Assembly (NCBI GenBank): GCA_965226235.1
Contig: OZ245335.1
Span: forward strand, 1,612,001 to 1,676,000
DNA: 64,000 bases
Reading direction: 5' to 3'
Source: CAYFZO01 sp965226235
GTDB taxonomy: Bacteria > Pseudomonadota > Gammaproteobacteria > Poriferisulfidales > Oxydemutatoraceae
Below, in pieces: positions 15,559 through 25,028 of this stretch (position 1 is the stretch's first letter; every line of letters starts with the position of its first letter). The notes under the pieces were generated by a model. The model saw nothing but the letters and a program-made list of their open reading frames with translations. It was not told the DNA's origin and did no database searches. Position numbers and translations under genes: made by a program.

Positions 15559-17751
15559 TCAGCCTTGGTAACTGATCTCGAATGTGCCGTCAGGTATATA
15601 CGGCGTGCCCCAGACAGCCACTTCACGCCGGTACGGCTTGGGGTATTGCGCACGAGGCTCTTCGATCTCCCGCGCAAGACGATGTCCTTCGAACGTAGCA
15701 TCTGCAATCAGCTTCGGTGCCCAGGCATCACCGAGGACATAGACATCCTTGATACCGTTCTTGGCCCACTCATCCTTACGCGCTTTCAGGCCGCGATGCA
15801 GGTCATCCACAGAATGCCGACCCGTTACCAGTACCAGGGTATCAAACTCATGCCATGCATACGTCTTGTTTTCACTGCGCGGCAGTTTTCCCGGTCCTCG
15901 GTAAGTACGCTCCGAACCGTCCCCCCAGACGTTATACAACTCAATGCGGTTGGCTTCGGCGCGACTCGCTGCGGTGTCGCTCAGCACTTCGACATGCAGT
16001 TCATGCAAACGGCGGTGCATGTTGGGTGCCTCCAGCGTGAAGTCCATGTAACTGGCCAGTCCTGCGGCAGAGGCGATGGTTACATCGTGACCGGCTTCGG
16101 CCAGTTTTTGCGCCAGACTCGGCGCCATGTAATAAGGGTCGTAATTCAGGAGCATGACTTTCTTGCCAATTTCCTTATTCCCGGCAAAGATCTGCTCAGG
16201 GGTTACATGGCTCGGTAGGCTCGCATCGATTCCCGGAATGGGGTCGTGGGTAAATGCGTTGGTGCCATCGGTGTTCCATGCGGAACCGGTGGCGATGGCG
16301 ATTTTCTCCGCACCATATTCCAGGCAGTCGTCCACACTCAAAGGCTTGGCACCTAGAGCGACCTGGGATTCCTTGTTTTTCTTGACCAGCTTTTGCAGTT
16401 GCGTTTCACGGTAATCGCGGTGGTAGCTCCATTCACCTAGACCGGGTAAGGTTGCGACATCATTGACGTACCCCCCTATCTTGTCCGCCTGGTCCACAAT
16501 ATGGGTTACATACCCCCGCTCCATCAGCACACGTGCGCACTCGGCACCCGCAGGGCCCGCACCCACGACCAGAATGGAATCGTCAGAACCTGCCTTGGGA
16601 AATCTTTCAGGATGCCAGCCCCGGCGATATTCTTCTCCTGCAGTGGCGTTTTGAGTGCAGATGAAAGGAGGCCCACCAATTTCCCATCTGGAGATACATA
16701 CGTTACAGCCGATACAGACACGAATATCGTCAATACGCCCCTCATCGATCTTGTTCGGTAAAAAAGGATCGGAAATCGAGGGTCTTGCTGCACCGATGAT
16801 ATCCAGTTGACCGGAACGCACTATTTCAGCCATTTTTTCCGCATCCGTGAAACGTCCCACACCCAGCACCGGCTTCTTGGACTCTTGTTTTATAAATTGC
16901 TGCCAGGAATGCTGATGCCCCTGTCGGTAAAAGCGTGATGGTCCGGCATCCTCACCCCATTCGGCGATATCGCCGACATTGATATCCCAAACATCGACAA
17001 GCGGGTCAGCTAGTCTGACAAATGCCAAGCCGTCCTTTTCAACTTCAATCCCGCCTTCGCCATATAAGGTATCTACAGCAAAGCGGGTCGCGATTGCACA
17101 GTCGTCACCGACTGCACGCTTCACTTTTTCGAGAGTCTCGATCCAGAATCTGGCGCGGTTTTCAAGCGAACCGCCGTACTTGTCATGACGTTTGTTGTAG
17201 TACTTGGAAAGAAACTGCAACGGCAAATAGGAGTGTGCTCCATACACATAAACGATATCGAACCCGGCATCACGTGCACGTTTCGCGGATTCCACATAGA
17301 ATCCCTCTACTTCGTCGATCTCCTCTTGGTCCATTTCATGGCAGTAAGTCTGCAACTCAAACTCGGAAGCGTACTGACTTGGACCTCGCGGCGTACAGCG
17401 CGATTCCATACAGGGTGCATGAGCCGAGCCGTACCACATTTCAACACCCGCCAAAGCGCCATACTTGTGTATATGCTCAGTCATGACGCCAAGATTGCGT
17501 ACGTCACCCGCGTCCCACAGACGCGCAGACACCCGGTGGACATCATCCGACTCAGGATGAATGGAACAGTACTCGGTGTTGATGCCGGCCCAGCCGCCTT
17601 CTGCCTTGACGGAGCGGTTGGCAGCCTGAAATCCGGGTTTTTCCGAGCCGGCGCCGATGCAATGCGGGACTTGATAAAACCGGTTTTTTAACGTTTTGGG
17701 GCCAATGTCAATTGGCTCAAACAAGATATCATATTTAGGGTCACGCGCCAT
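15559..17751 (-). CDS. tmd: Trimethylamine dehydrogenase
   Basis: A 730-aa iron-sulfur flavoprotein, nearly collinear with Methylophilus TMADH from MARDPKYDILFEP to the end. It oxidatively demethylates trimethylamine to dimethylamine plus formaldehyde and reduces ETF. The N-terminal TIM barrel carries Cys30 (numbering without Met; YQVPHC), the residue linked to FMN. The 4Fe-4S cysteines are in CIGCNVC plus a later PPFIC, and the C-terminal half has an ADP-binding fold (VVGAGPAGAECARVL). Residues Tyr60, Ser74 and Trp105 match TMADH rather than dimethylamine dehydrogenase (Gln, Thr, Phe), and the Trp in EWGEDAG and in CISRWE of the aromatic bowl is kept. A strong Shine-Dalgarno site (aggagg) precedes the ATG at 17751. 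It is the first gene of the tmd-hdr-LRV-etfBA directon. Confidence 0.95.
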   Translation of the reverse strand: MARDPKYDILFEPIDIGPKTLKNRFYQVPHCIGAGSEKPGFQAANRSVKAEGGWAGINTEYCSIHPESDDVHRVSARLWDAGDVRNLGVMTEHIHKYGALAGVEMWYGSAHAPCMESRCTPRGPSQYASEFELQTYCHEMDQEEIDEVEGFYVESAKRARDAGFDIVYVYGAHSYLPLQFLSKYYNKRHDKYGGSLENRARFWIETLEKVKRAVGDDCAIATRFAVDTLYGEGGIEVEKDGLAFVRLADPLVDVWDINVGDIAEWGEDAGPSRFYRQGHQHSWQQFIKQESKKPVLGVGRFTDAEKMAEIVRSGQLDIIGAARPSISDPFLPNKIDEGRIDDIRVCIGCNVCISRWEIGGPPFICTQNATAGEEYRRGWHPERFPKAGSDDSILVVGAGPAGAECARVLMERGYVTHIVDQADKIGGYVNDVATLPGLGEWSYHRDYRETQLQKLVKKNKESQVALGAKPLSVDDCLEYGAEKIAIATGSAWNTDGTNAFTHDPIPGIDASLPSHVTPEQIFAGNKEIGKKVMLLNYDPYYMAPSLAQKLAEAGHDVTIASAAGLASYMDFTLEAPNMHRRLHELHVEVLSDTAASRAEANRIELYNVWGDGSERTYRGPGKLPRSENKTYAWHEFDTLVLVTGRHSVDDLHRGLKARKDEWAKNGIKDVYVLGDAWAPKLIADATFEGHRLAREIEEPRAQYPKPYRREVAVWGTPYIPDGTFEISYQG

Positions 17752-18114
17752 TTTTATCCTCCTAACCTACAAACATAATGAGCCGGGCAGTGTTCAGTTA
17801 CTGACGTAACGCTTATGGCGTTCCCGCCGAAAGAGACCACCACCGGCTTGACAGCCTAAGGAGGACTCTTTGAGTGCGGTCAACTCGCATGTGGCAGGTT
17901 ACGGCATTTAAAGAACATTTTTCAACTATAAAAAATAATGTCCTTGAGCGATGGGCGAGTCAATGCGACTTAGGTTATACCTATAAAGCGGTATTCATTG
18001 GAACTCCATTTGCTGAATAGGTGGACTTCGCCTGTTTCATAGGGGAATTACGGCAGGGAATTCGGCGATCCGCTCCTGTCCAATTAGATGGGAACAGTCC
18101 GGGCGAGGTTCACC
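17752..18114. other. Intergenic region between divergent tmd and ABC transporter operons
   Basis: No gene seen. On the minus strand an aggagg Shine-Dalgarno (about 17758-17764) serves tmd. The AT-rich stretch around 17910-17945 is the likeliest promoter zone, but I could not identify a specific sigma-factor or regulator site. Beyond 18115 the space is filled with transposase debris. Confidence 0.35.
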
Positions 18115-18381
18115 TCAAGCAGTTCCAGCACCCTTACCTGTACCGGTGTCGGTCGGGTCGGCAGGTGGAATGCAACGGCCCACTCTTCCTTCTTCCTTGT
18201 CGGTCGCCGAGCCGCCCGACTTTTTCGGCAAGCCGACTTCATTGTAGGTCAGGGTGGCGAGATCCCGTATCAAGGTTTGGAGACTATGCACAGGGAGGTC
18301 GTCGAAAGATCTTTCTAGATACTGCCCCGCTTGGGCTTGGGACGAGATGCAGGCCGCCTTTTGCACCGGCGTCTCTCGCAA
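18115..18381 (-). mobile_element. Possible IS4/IS1634-like transposase remnant
   Basis: The minus strand reads DDLPVHSLQTLIRDLATLTYNEV, resembling the segment after the second catalytic region of IS1634-type transposases. There are no flanking domains and no terminal repeats. The C-terminal fragment at 26120-26515 could be from the same element type. Confidence 0.4.
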
Positions 18382-18530
18382 GGCACGGGCTTTGCTCCCT
18401 CCCGACCCTCACCCTCAAACAGCATCGAAGCCAATGCGCGCCGCAGATGTCATTACACATTACCAGACATCAGGGGTTCGGCAGCGGCTACCGCTCGCCG
18501 AGATGATCCAGATAACGCTTCAACCGCACG

Positions 18531-18739
18531 TACCGCACCGAAGCTCCAGATACCTGGCTGTTCGGGGATCTGGACGAAGTGCGAGAAACCACTTGGACCT
18601 GGATGCTCGAGTACAACGAGGAGCAAGACTATGACAGCCTGGGTAGGATGACATCCATCAAGGCACTTGAAAACATCAGATCCCCTACTTTTGCACTGTC
18701 AACTTTACAGAGAGGCTTACAAGATTACTACCACTAAAG
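18531..18739 (+). mobile_element. IS3-family OrfB C-terminal remnant
   Basis: The plus strand reads YRTEAPDTWLFGDLDEVRE, then MLEYNEEQDYDSLG, which corresponds to the IS3 OrfB C-terminal block (YRTEVLD..F.SL.EVRE....W...YN..RPH..LG). The His/Arg of the RPH triad is replaced and the tail is unrelated, so it is inactive. Confidence 0.65.
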
Positions 18740-18913
18740 AGTTACTTCAGATGGGTCATTGACGGAAATTGGCTGACAGACAATTATCTCTCCTTGGAGA
18801 TATTGGGCTATTCACGTACAGACTACTTTAGTAAACCCAAGTTCAATATGTCTGCAAATTTTAGACTTTAAAGCTGATTTCATAGGACTTAGCGCGAACC
18901 GGAGGGTTGGAAT

Positions 18914-20188
18914 ATGGGAATTACACGTCGAGGCTTTTTAAAAGCGACTGTAGCTGGAACTGCTGCAGGAGCTGTCGGGCTAACGCCCAGCTTTTTGCTG
19001 GCGGGCGAAAAAATAGTCAAAATCGGAATGAATATACCGATGACTGGCGATTATGCGCCTTGGGGATTGCCTGGCATGTATGGTTGCAACATTGTTGCTA
19101 ACGCGATTAACGCCAAGGGAGGAATCAAGGTAGGGGGTGACACCTACAAGATTGAAATTGCGAGTTACGACCACGGATACGACACCGAAAAGGCCATACA
19201 GGGTTATAAAAAGCTCGTATTGGAAGATGGAGTGAAAATGGTCATGATGCTTGGTGGTTCCACCGTGGCATCGGTATTGCCTTGGGCACACCGACAGAAA
19301 ATGCTCACCAATACACTCCTGCCAAGCGATATCACGCCTGATACCCCGTACCTGACTGCACTTTGTGAAACCCATCCCGTGTATAACGTTACGGGTGTCG
19401 AGTGGCTGGCAGAGAATTTTCCGAATGCAGAAACTGCAGTTATTGTCACCACGGATGATATCGAATATGGCAAGCAGTCCGCTGCCACGTATAAAGCGGC
19501 CTTTGAAGTTGCAGGTATCGAGGTGCTTGATACCAATTTCCATGGTTTTGATGTGACAGACTTTGCTCCCATTGTGAGCTCGTTGCTGGCCAAAAAGCCT
19601 GACATCTTCTGCATGGCAACCGACGTGTACACCACATCGCTGGTTGAACAACTGTACCACCAGGGATTTAAGGGCAAGGTGGTTTCCTGCACACTGGATG
19701 GGTACCAGGATGTTATCGCCAAAACAAGCCAGGAGTTTGTAGATGGCATCATCTTCCAGTTCCCGGACTTTGACGACCCTGCGCTGGAGTCAAATAGCCA
19801 GGTGTATTTCCCCAACCCGTCGCCTGGTGCATTTGATGCCGCATTCAAGAAAGATCACGCAGGTGAATGGTCGGCAGTAGCTTGGGAGTATCCTTCCATC
19901 CTGCAACTCTGGGCGGATGCGGCAGAAACCGCAGGCAGCATTGAGCCCATGGATGTCCTGGAGACACTCAAGGCAAACCGGACACCACCGCATGCCTTTG
20001 GTCCCGGTCACTGGTGGGGCAAGGATCTATGGGGCCAGGACAATGCCGTAGTGGGTGACTGGCCTGTCGTCACCATGCAGGGCGGACAGGCCCGCATCGT
20101 TGAATTCAGAAACGTGCACACCTGGCTGGAAAAGCACAACGGTGTGTTGAAAAAGCACATGCGGGCTCTAGACCTGAGGACAACCTGA
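18914..20188 (+). CDS. HAAT-family ABC transporter substrate-binding protein, Tat-exported
   Basis: A 424-aa periplasmic type-I binding protein (LivJ/AmiC/UrtA superfamily). The N-terminus MGITRRGFLKAT plus a hydrophobic stretch ending in LLAG is a twin-arginine signal. The mature part begins VKIGMNIPMTGDYAPWG and contains GGSTVASVLPWAHRQKM and TDDIEYGKQSA, typical of the fold. An ggaggg Shine-Dalgarno site precedes the ATG. It is the first gene of the transporter operon but is separated from the permeases by about 870 bp of IS481 debris, and an IS-end-like sequence begins 9 bp after its stop. The ligand is not evident; a methylated amine or amide is suggested only by the neighbours. Confidence 0.85.
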   Translation: MGITRRGFLKATVAGTAAGAVGLTPSFLLAGEKIVKIGMNIPMTGDYAPWGLPGMYGCNIVANAINAKGGIKVGGDTYKIEIASYDHGYDTEKAIQGYKKLVLEDGVKMVMMLGGSTVASVLPWAHRQKMLTNTLLPSDITPDTPYLTALCETHPVYNVTGVEWLAENFPNAETAVIVTTDDIEYGKQSAATYKAAFEVAGIEVLDTNFHGFDVTDFAPIVSSLLAKKPDIFCMATDVYTTSLVEQLYHQGFKGKVVSCTLDGYQDVIAKTSQEFVDGIIFQFPDFDDPALESNSQVYFPNPSPGAFDAAFKKDHAGEWSAVAWEYPSILQLWADAAETAGSIEPMDVLETLKANRTPPHAFGPGHWWGKDLWGQDNAVVGDWPVVTMQGGQARIVEFRNVHTWLEKHNGVLKKHMRALDLRTT

Positions 20189-20339
20189 GGGGGCTAGAAA
20201 CATATTGGACAACTGGCCTGACATGAGTTGATCCAGCATGAGCTAATCCAGCATGTCGGCTTTCGTATTAAAGGTTTCCATGACATCACCCGTTGGTTCA
20301 ACCAATGGGTGGTGGTCATGGGAACGAATGCCCAGCAGA

Positions 20340-21046
20340 AACTGGATGCGCTGACATTCTCAGCCGTGCGACCTTGTATCGCTGGCGCAAACCATATCGG
20401 GAAGCCAGTGCGAATAGTCCACACAACCATAGCAACGCTTCGCAACGCCGGTTGCACATTGCTTTCCAAATCTGGAAAGGGGCAAATTGCATGTGCTGTT
20501 ACAGCCTTGATGCAAACGTTGCGAGACGGTACGTCCCAGCGTGCACCTCAACGTGAGCACCGCCCGGGCAGTTGATTGGCAACATGCCGGACAAAATGCG
20601 CTACGCGCCGATGCATCCGACCTCGAAAGGCAAGCGCAAACCGTTGCGCCGACAGCGTTTCAAGCAACGTCCGGGTAAATCTTTCCGTGGAAGCTAGTTC
20701 CAGGGTGAGTTTGCGGTGAGTTTGCCGAATATGCCAAAGCCGAAGGATGGTGCCATTGCCATACCTCCCGCGTAGCCCGGGAATGAATGCCCTCGACGAA
20801 CGCTTCAACCGCACGATTCAGGAAGGATTCGTCGATTATGAACGGGGATCTACCAGGACCTACCGCGCAATGATCTGCAGGCGTTCAACCATCATTTTGC
20901 TGGATTACCTGGATCGCTATAATAACCAGCGATCATACCGAGGATTCGACCAGCCGCCCCCCTGCCAAATACTTACAAAACGCCTGCCTGATTTGTCCAT
21001 ATGTGGTGCCCGCATACAAAGTCTGGCTTTATGCAATAACAACTGA
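20340..21046 (+). mobile_element. IS481-family transposase remnant inside the transporter operon
   Basis: Scattered plus-strand readings recover pieces of one transposase: TLYRWRKPYREAS (N-terminal helix-turn-helix region) near 20375, and MNALDERFNRTIQEGFVDYE then LDYLDRYNNQRSYRGFD and PPCQILTKRLPDLS between 20780 and 21010. These parallel the copy at 5463-5697. Several frameshifts and the absence of the first catalytic Asp show decay. The outer end (atttgtccatatgtggtgcc, 20991-21010) is the dispersed IS-end sequence. Confidence 0.65.
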
Positions 21047-21063
21047 ATACTACGGAGAGCCTC

Positions 21064-21933
21064 TTGGAGCTTTTTCTTCTGTCTGTCGTCAACGGTCTTA
21101 TTCAGGGTGGGTTCTTCGTACTTTGGGCCGTTGGCTTTGTGTTGATATTCGGTGTCATGGGCGTGGTCAATTTTGCCCATGGCGAACTGGTGATGGTGGG
21201 TGCATACACTATCTGGTTACTGCATGCGCAAAACAATATGCCGTTCTTGATGGCCCTGATCGTCGCCATTCTTGTCGTAACGATAATCGGTTTGCTCATG
21301 GAGCGCTTCCTGTTTCGTCCCAAACGAGACGATCCTTTGGGCGGATTGATCTGTTCAATCGGGGTGCTGTTTATCTTGCAGGTAATTGCGCACGTGGTAG
21401 GCGGTACCGGACCCTCAAAACAGGTTGCGCCTCCGTTTGAGGGCACATTCATATTGTTTGAGTTCCTGCGTATCCCCTATCAACGGCTGTTTGCCATCGG
21501 TGTAGCTGTCTCGGTTCTAGCGATACTGTGGTATTTTCTAACGCGCACCAAATTGGGCTGGTCATTGCGTGCCATAGCACTGGATCGGGATGCGGCAGCC
21601 CTTCAAGGCATTAATATCAATCGTACTTCCATGATCGCCATTGCAATAGGCGCTGCCCTGGCGGGTCTGGCGGGAGGCCTGATCGCCCCTCTGACGAATA
21701 TCAATCCTCATATGGGACACAATGTCATCATTACGGCTTTCATCGTCACCATCGTGGGGGGGATCGGTAGTTTGTCGGGGGCTGTAATGGCCGGTATTCT
21801 GTATGCCATGTTTCATACCTTTATTACCGCCTATATCAGCGGCACGGTTGCAACGATTTGCGGATTGCTCATTATGGTGGTGGTCCTGATCTTTAAACCT
21901 ACGGGCATCATGGGCAAGCAGGTGAGCGAATGA
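21064..21933 (+). CDS. Branched-chain amino acid-type ABC permease (LivH family)
   Basis: A 289-aa integral membrane permease with about eight hydrophobic segments. Conserved family phrases are GVMGVVNFAHGELVMVGAY (about 30-48), LDRDAAALQGIN (cytoplasmic loop contacting the ATPase) and VGGIGSLSGAVMAGIL. The start is TTG at 21064, preceded by ggaga at about 21055, immediately after the IS481 debris. That debris may have removed the native spacer. It pairs with the LivM-like protein that begins 4 bp after its stop. Confidence 0.88.
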   Translation: MELFLLSVVNGLIQGGFFVLWAVGFVLIFGVMGVVNFAHGELVMVGAYTIWLLHAQNNMPFLMALIVAILVVTIIGLLMERFLFRPKRDDPLGGLICSIGVLFILQVIAHVVGGTGPSKQVAPPFEGTFILFEFLRIPYQRLFAIGVAVSVLAILWYFLTRTKLGWSLRAIALDRDAAALQGININRTSMIAIAIGAALAGLAGGLIAPLTNINPHMGHNVIITAFIVTIVGGIGSLSGAVMAGILYAMFHTFITAYISGTVATICGLLIMVVVLIFKPTGIMGKQVSE

Positions 21934-21937
21934 AATC

Positions 21938-22972
21938 GTGAATGGCAGAATCAAGAAAACGGCCGGCTTGATCGCCCTGTTGATCGGCCTTTCAATCCTG
22001 CCGCATTTCCTGAAATTCCATCATCAGGATCTGATGATTTTTCTGGTCATCAACGTGCTGGTGGTGGCCAGCTACCGGTTGGTCACGCTGACCGGAGAGT
22101 GGTCATTGATCCACATCATCATGATGGGTGTGGGGGCCTATACCACGGCCTTGCTGACCAAGCACTTCGATTTCTCTTTCTGGCTCTCACTGCCGCTTGC
22201 AGGAGGCGTTGCAGGTATCGTTGCGGCATTGCTCTCTTTTCCTCTTTTCCGTACCAGCCAGTTCTATTTTCTGATCGGATCGTTTGCGGTCGGGGAAGCC
22301 ATTCGGCTGTGCTGGATATATTTTGTAAAGCCGTTCGGGGGTTCAAGCGGTTTAAGCAATATTCCGCCACCGAAGCTGGGTAGTTTCGAGTTCATTGATC
22401 CCATCCCCTATTACTACCTGTGTCTGGCTGTGGTAACCGTCTGCCTGGCCGTTTTGTACCGTATTGAAGAATCCCGCATCGGTCTGACGTTGCACGCGGT
22501 GCACTGGAAGGCGCCACTGGCCGAATCCGTCGGAGTGAACACCTGGCGTTACCGTTCGCTTGCCTTCATAGTGGGTTCCTTGTTTGTCGGCATCGCAGGG
22601 GGCCTGAAAGTTCACTATCTTGGCACCATTACCCCACACCAGTTCGGTATCGGTGCCATGGTGTTTGTCTTGGTCTGGGTCATCGTCGGCGGATACAGCA
22701 AATTTTACGGACCGATTCTGGGAGTGACCGTATTGACTGTCCTGGACGAATCTTTCCGCAGTTTCGAAGACATACGCCCGGCTATTTATGGCACGATCCT
22801 GATTTTCTCAATTATGTTTTTGCCTGCAGGTCTTGAGAGTGTGCCGGTCAAAGTCCGGAGCTGGCTGGGTATGGGCATGTCGGAGGATGGGGAAAAGCTA
22901 ACCTTTGGAGCTGGCGGCAATAGACTGGAACAGGAAAGAACCTCGCTCTGGTGGCTGTTCCGCAAGCCCTAG
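21938..22972 (+). CDS. Branched-chain amino acid-type ABC permease (LivM family)
   Basis: A 344-aa membrane permease beginning with GTG at 21938, 4 bp downstream of the LivH stop. It has the LivM-type segments SLIHIIMMGVGAYTTALL, YYLCLAVVTVCLAVLYRI, and the coupling-loop AVHWKAPLAESVGVNTWRYR. The GLKVHYLGTITPHQF region is typical of the urea/amide branch. The C-terminal 40 residues are hydrophilic. It forms the transmembrane heterodimer with the preceding protein. Confidence 0.88.
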   Translation: MNGRIKKTAGLIALLIGLSILPHFLKFHHQDLMIFLVINVLVVASYRLVTLTGEWSLIHIIMMGVGAYTTALLTKHFDFSFWLSLPLAGGVAGIVAALLSFPLFRTSQFYFLIGSFAVGEAIRLCWIYFVKPFGGSSGLSNIPPPKLGSFEFIDPIPYYYLCLAVVTVCLAVLYRIEESRIGLTLHAVHWKAPLAESVGVNTWRYRSLAFIVGSLFVGIAGGLKVHYLGTITPHQFGIGAMVFVLVWVIVGGYSKFYGPILGVTVLTVLDESFRSFEDIRPAIYGTILIFSIMFLPAGLESVPVKVRSWLGMGMSEDGEKLTFGAGGNRLEQERTSLWWLFRKP

Positions 22973-23008
22973 TATTCATGCAGAAATAATCCATTCAGGT
23001 GGCATTAG

Positions 23009-23764
23009 GTGGCGATACTTGAAATTAAAAATGTAACCAAGCAGTTCGATGGCTTGACTGCCTTGGACGATGTCAGTTTTCAGGTAGAAGAGGGTGAAAT
23101 ACGTGGCCTGATTGGACCCAACGGCGCCGGTAAAAGCACCATGTTCAAGAATATTGCAGGATTTTACACGCCCACCAAAGGCGAGATCATCTATCAGGGA
23201 CAAAATGTTGCAGGTAAGAAGCCCAGCACCGTATCGAAACTTGGCATCGTACGCACTTTCCAGGAGACGACCCTGTTCCAGGAACTAACGGTATTTGAAA
23301 ATGCCCTGGTGGGTTGCCATATACGTGCACGTTCCAATATCTTTGCTGCGATTTTTGGTACGGACAGGGAAAAGCAAAGCAGTGCCGAGCAAAAGACCCT
23401 GAAAGTGCTGGAATTCATGGGCCTTACTGACCGCAAGGATCAACTGGCCTCAGCCCTCCCCTTGGGCTCACAACGCGCCTTGGCCATTGCCATCGCCCTG
23501 AACACGGAGTTGAAAATCCTGCTGATGGATGAACCGTTTGCAGGCATGAACCCGGAAGAAACCAATCGCATGATGGAACTGACCAAAAAAGTACGTGAGT
23601 CGGGAGTGACCATTGTACTGGTGGAACATGACATGAAAGCAGTGATGGGGCTGTGCGACTATCTTACGGTGTTGAAATTTGGTCACTTGCTGGCAGAAGG
23701 TACCCCGGAAGAAATCCGCAACAACGAAAAAGTGATCGAAGCTTATCTGGGCAAGGCGGACTAG
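23009..23764 (+). CDS. ABC transporter ATP-binding protein (LivG family)
   Basis: A 251-aa ATPase with Walker A GPNGAGKST (about 37-45), the LivG-type Q-loop in RTFQETTLFQELTV, a signature region reading ALPLGSQRALAIAIAL in place of the canonical LSGGQ, Walker B ILLMDEPFAGMNPEE and the H-loop VLVEHDM. The degenerate signature (PLGSQR) is common in this subfamily. The GTG start at 23009 has an aggtgg Shine-Dalgarno site. Confidence 0.88.
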   Translation: MAILEIKNVTKQFDGLTALDDVSFQVEEGEIRGLIGPNGAGKSTMFKNIAGFYTPTKGEIIYQGQNVAGKKPSTVSKLGIVRTFQETTLFQELTVFENALVGCHIRARSNIFAAIFGTDREKQSSAEQKTLKVLEFMGLTDRKDQLASALPLGSQRALAIAIALNTELKILLMDEPFAGMNPEETNRMMELTKKVRESGVTIVLVEHDMKAVMGLCDYLTVLKFGHLLAEGTPEEIRNNEKVIEAYLGKAD

Positions 23765-23765
23765 T

Positions 23766-24473
23766 ATGCTTTTGCAAATCAAGGACATCCATGTGTATTA
23801 CCAGAAAGTGGCTGCACTCAAAGGCGTTTCCATGGAGCTGGGAGAATCCGATTTTGTCACCCTGATCGGCTCCAACGGTGCTGGCAAAAGTACGACATTA
23901 CGTACAATCTCCGGACTTGAACATCCAAGCTCAGGGGAAATTCTTTTTGACGGAAATAGAATCGATCGTTTCACTGCTGACAGGATATTAAAGCTGGGGA
24001 TTGCCCATGTTCCCGAAGGACGTCGTGTATTCAAAGGGCTCACCGCATATGAGAATTTGCAGCTGGGTGCGTTTGTTCGAGACGACAAAAAACAGATTGC
24101 AAAGGACATCGAAGAGGTGTTCGACCGCTTTCCACGTTTGCGGAAATGTAAAAATCAGTTGGCTAAAACCATGAGTGGCGGTGAACAGCAGATGCTGGCA
24201 ATCGGCCGGGCCCTGATGTCCGATCCGCGCGTGCTGTTGCTGGATGAGCCATCCTTGGGTCTGGCACCTGTAATTGTGCATGAAATTGCGAAAATCCTGA
24301 CAGAGATAAACCGGAAAGGGGTGAGTATAGTGCTGGTCGAACAGAATGCGGAACTTGCCCTGGAGCTTGCACAGCATGGCTACGTGCTGGAAACGGGATC
24401 CGTCGCGCTGGAAGGCAAGGCCAAGGAACTCATGGATAACGACCATGTACGCAAGGCATATCTGGGGATATGA
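23766..24473 (+). CDS. ABC transporter ATP-binding protein (LivF family)
   Basis: A 235-aa ATPase: Walker A GSNGAGKST, LivF-specific GIAHVPEGRRVFKGLTAYEN, signature MSGGEQQMLAIGRAL, Walker B VLLLDEPSLGLAP and H-loop VLVEQNAELAL. The ATG at 23766 follows the LivG stop by 1 bp. It completes the five-component HAAT importer. No strong terminator follows, although a short hairpin with arms tttcca/tggaaa lies at about 24511. Confidence 0.9.
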   Translation: MLLQIKDIHVYYQKVAALKGVSMELGESDFVTLIGSNGAGKSTTLRTISGLEHPSSGEILFDGNRIDRFTADRILKLGIAHVPEGRRVFKGLTAYENLQLGAFVRDDKKQIAKDIEEVFDRFPRLRKCKNQLAKTMSGGEQQMLAIGRALMSDPRVLLLDEPSLGLAPVIVHEIAKILTEINRKGVSIVLVEQNAELALELAQHGYVLETGSVALEGKAKELMDNDHVRKAYLGI

Positions 24474-24675
24474 AATCATGAATGTGCGGTGAACGCATAC
24501 AACAAAAGTGTTTTCCAATCTGGAAACGAGCCTGAAGAGAGCAGTTTTATTTACGTCTCGGCTTGCACTCAGTCGGCGTGGTTTCGGGTTTTGTTAAAGC
24601 ACTGAAACAGTTTATCCCGGGCCTCGTTGAGCATCCGGGCAGCTTCATTATCACTGTGTTGCATCGCGATCTCTG

Positions 24676-25000
24676 ATACGGCCTGAGTATACCCGACACT
24701 TTTCATGGTAAATAATGTAACGTAACTATGAGAGGTAAACGATGGGCAAAGGCATTCTGCGTGGGTTTGCCAGACTGAATAAATACAGTGCCGTGCCGCT
24801 ACGGGCACTCCAGAGAAACATGGCTTTACTGGTCAACTCCGTCCCGTTATCGCGCACCAAGGTTTTGGGTAGTTGCTGATGCTCGCCAGGCTGATCCAGA
24901 TAACGCACCAGACGAGCACCGGAAATGGAGGTGTTACGATCTGCCCCGCGCACTGCCTGGAAAAATCCTCACTACACCTGGACCGGATTACAGGGGAAAG
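24676..25000 (-). mobile_element. IS3-family remnants (two elements)
   Basis: 24748-25000 on the minus strand reads DFSRQCAGQIV, TSISGARLVRYLDQPGEHQ and LVRDNGTELTSKAMFLWSARSG, a diverged piece of the IS3 OrfB found at 7213-7863 that ends after the second catalytic Asp. At 24676 the sequence tgatacggcctgagt matches the IS end near 6896. The frames are broken and no complete transposase remains. Confidence 0.75.
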
Positions 25001-25028
25001 GTCGTTGCGCGTGAAACGCAACGGTAAA

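Noticed and set aside
15559..17751. Assignment as dimethylglycine demethylase DgcA or dimethylamine dehydrogenase
   Set aside because: Near-collinearity with TMADH and the Tyr60/Ser74/Trp105 set favour trimethylamine dehydrogenase.
24569..24808. 79-codon minus-strand frame (ends ARDKLFQCFNKTRNHAD)
   Set aside because: The C-terminal part looks protein-like, but the N-terminal part runs through IS ends and no family is recognisable.
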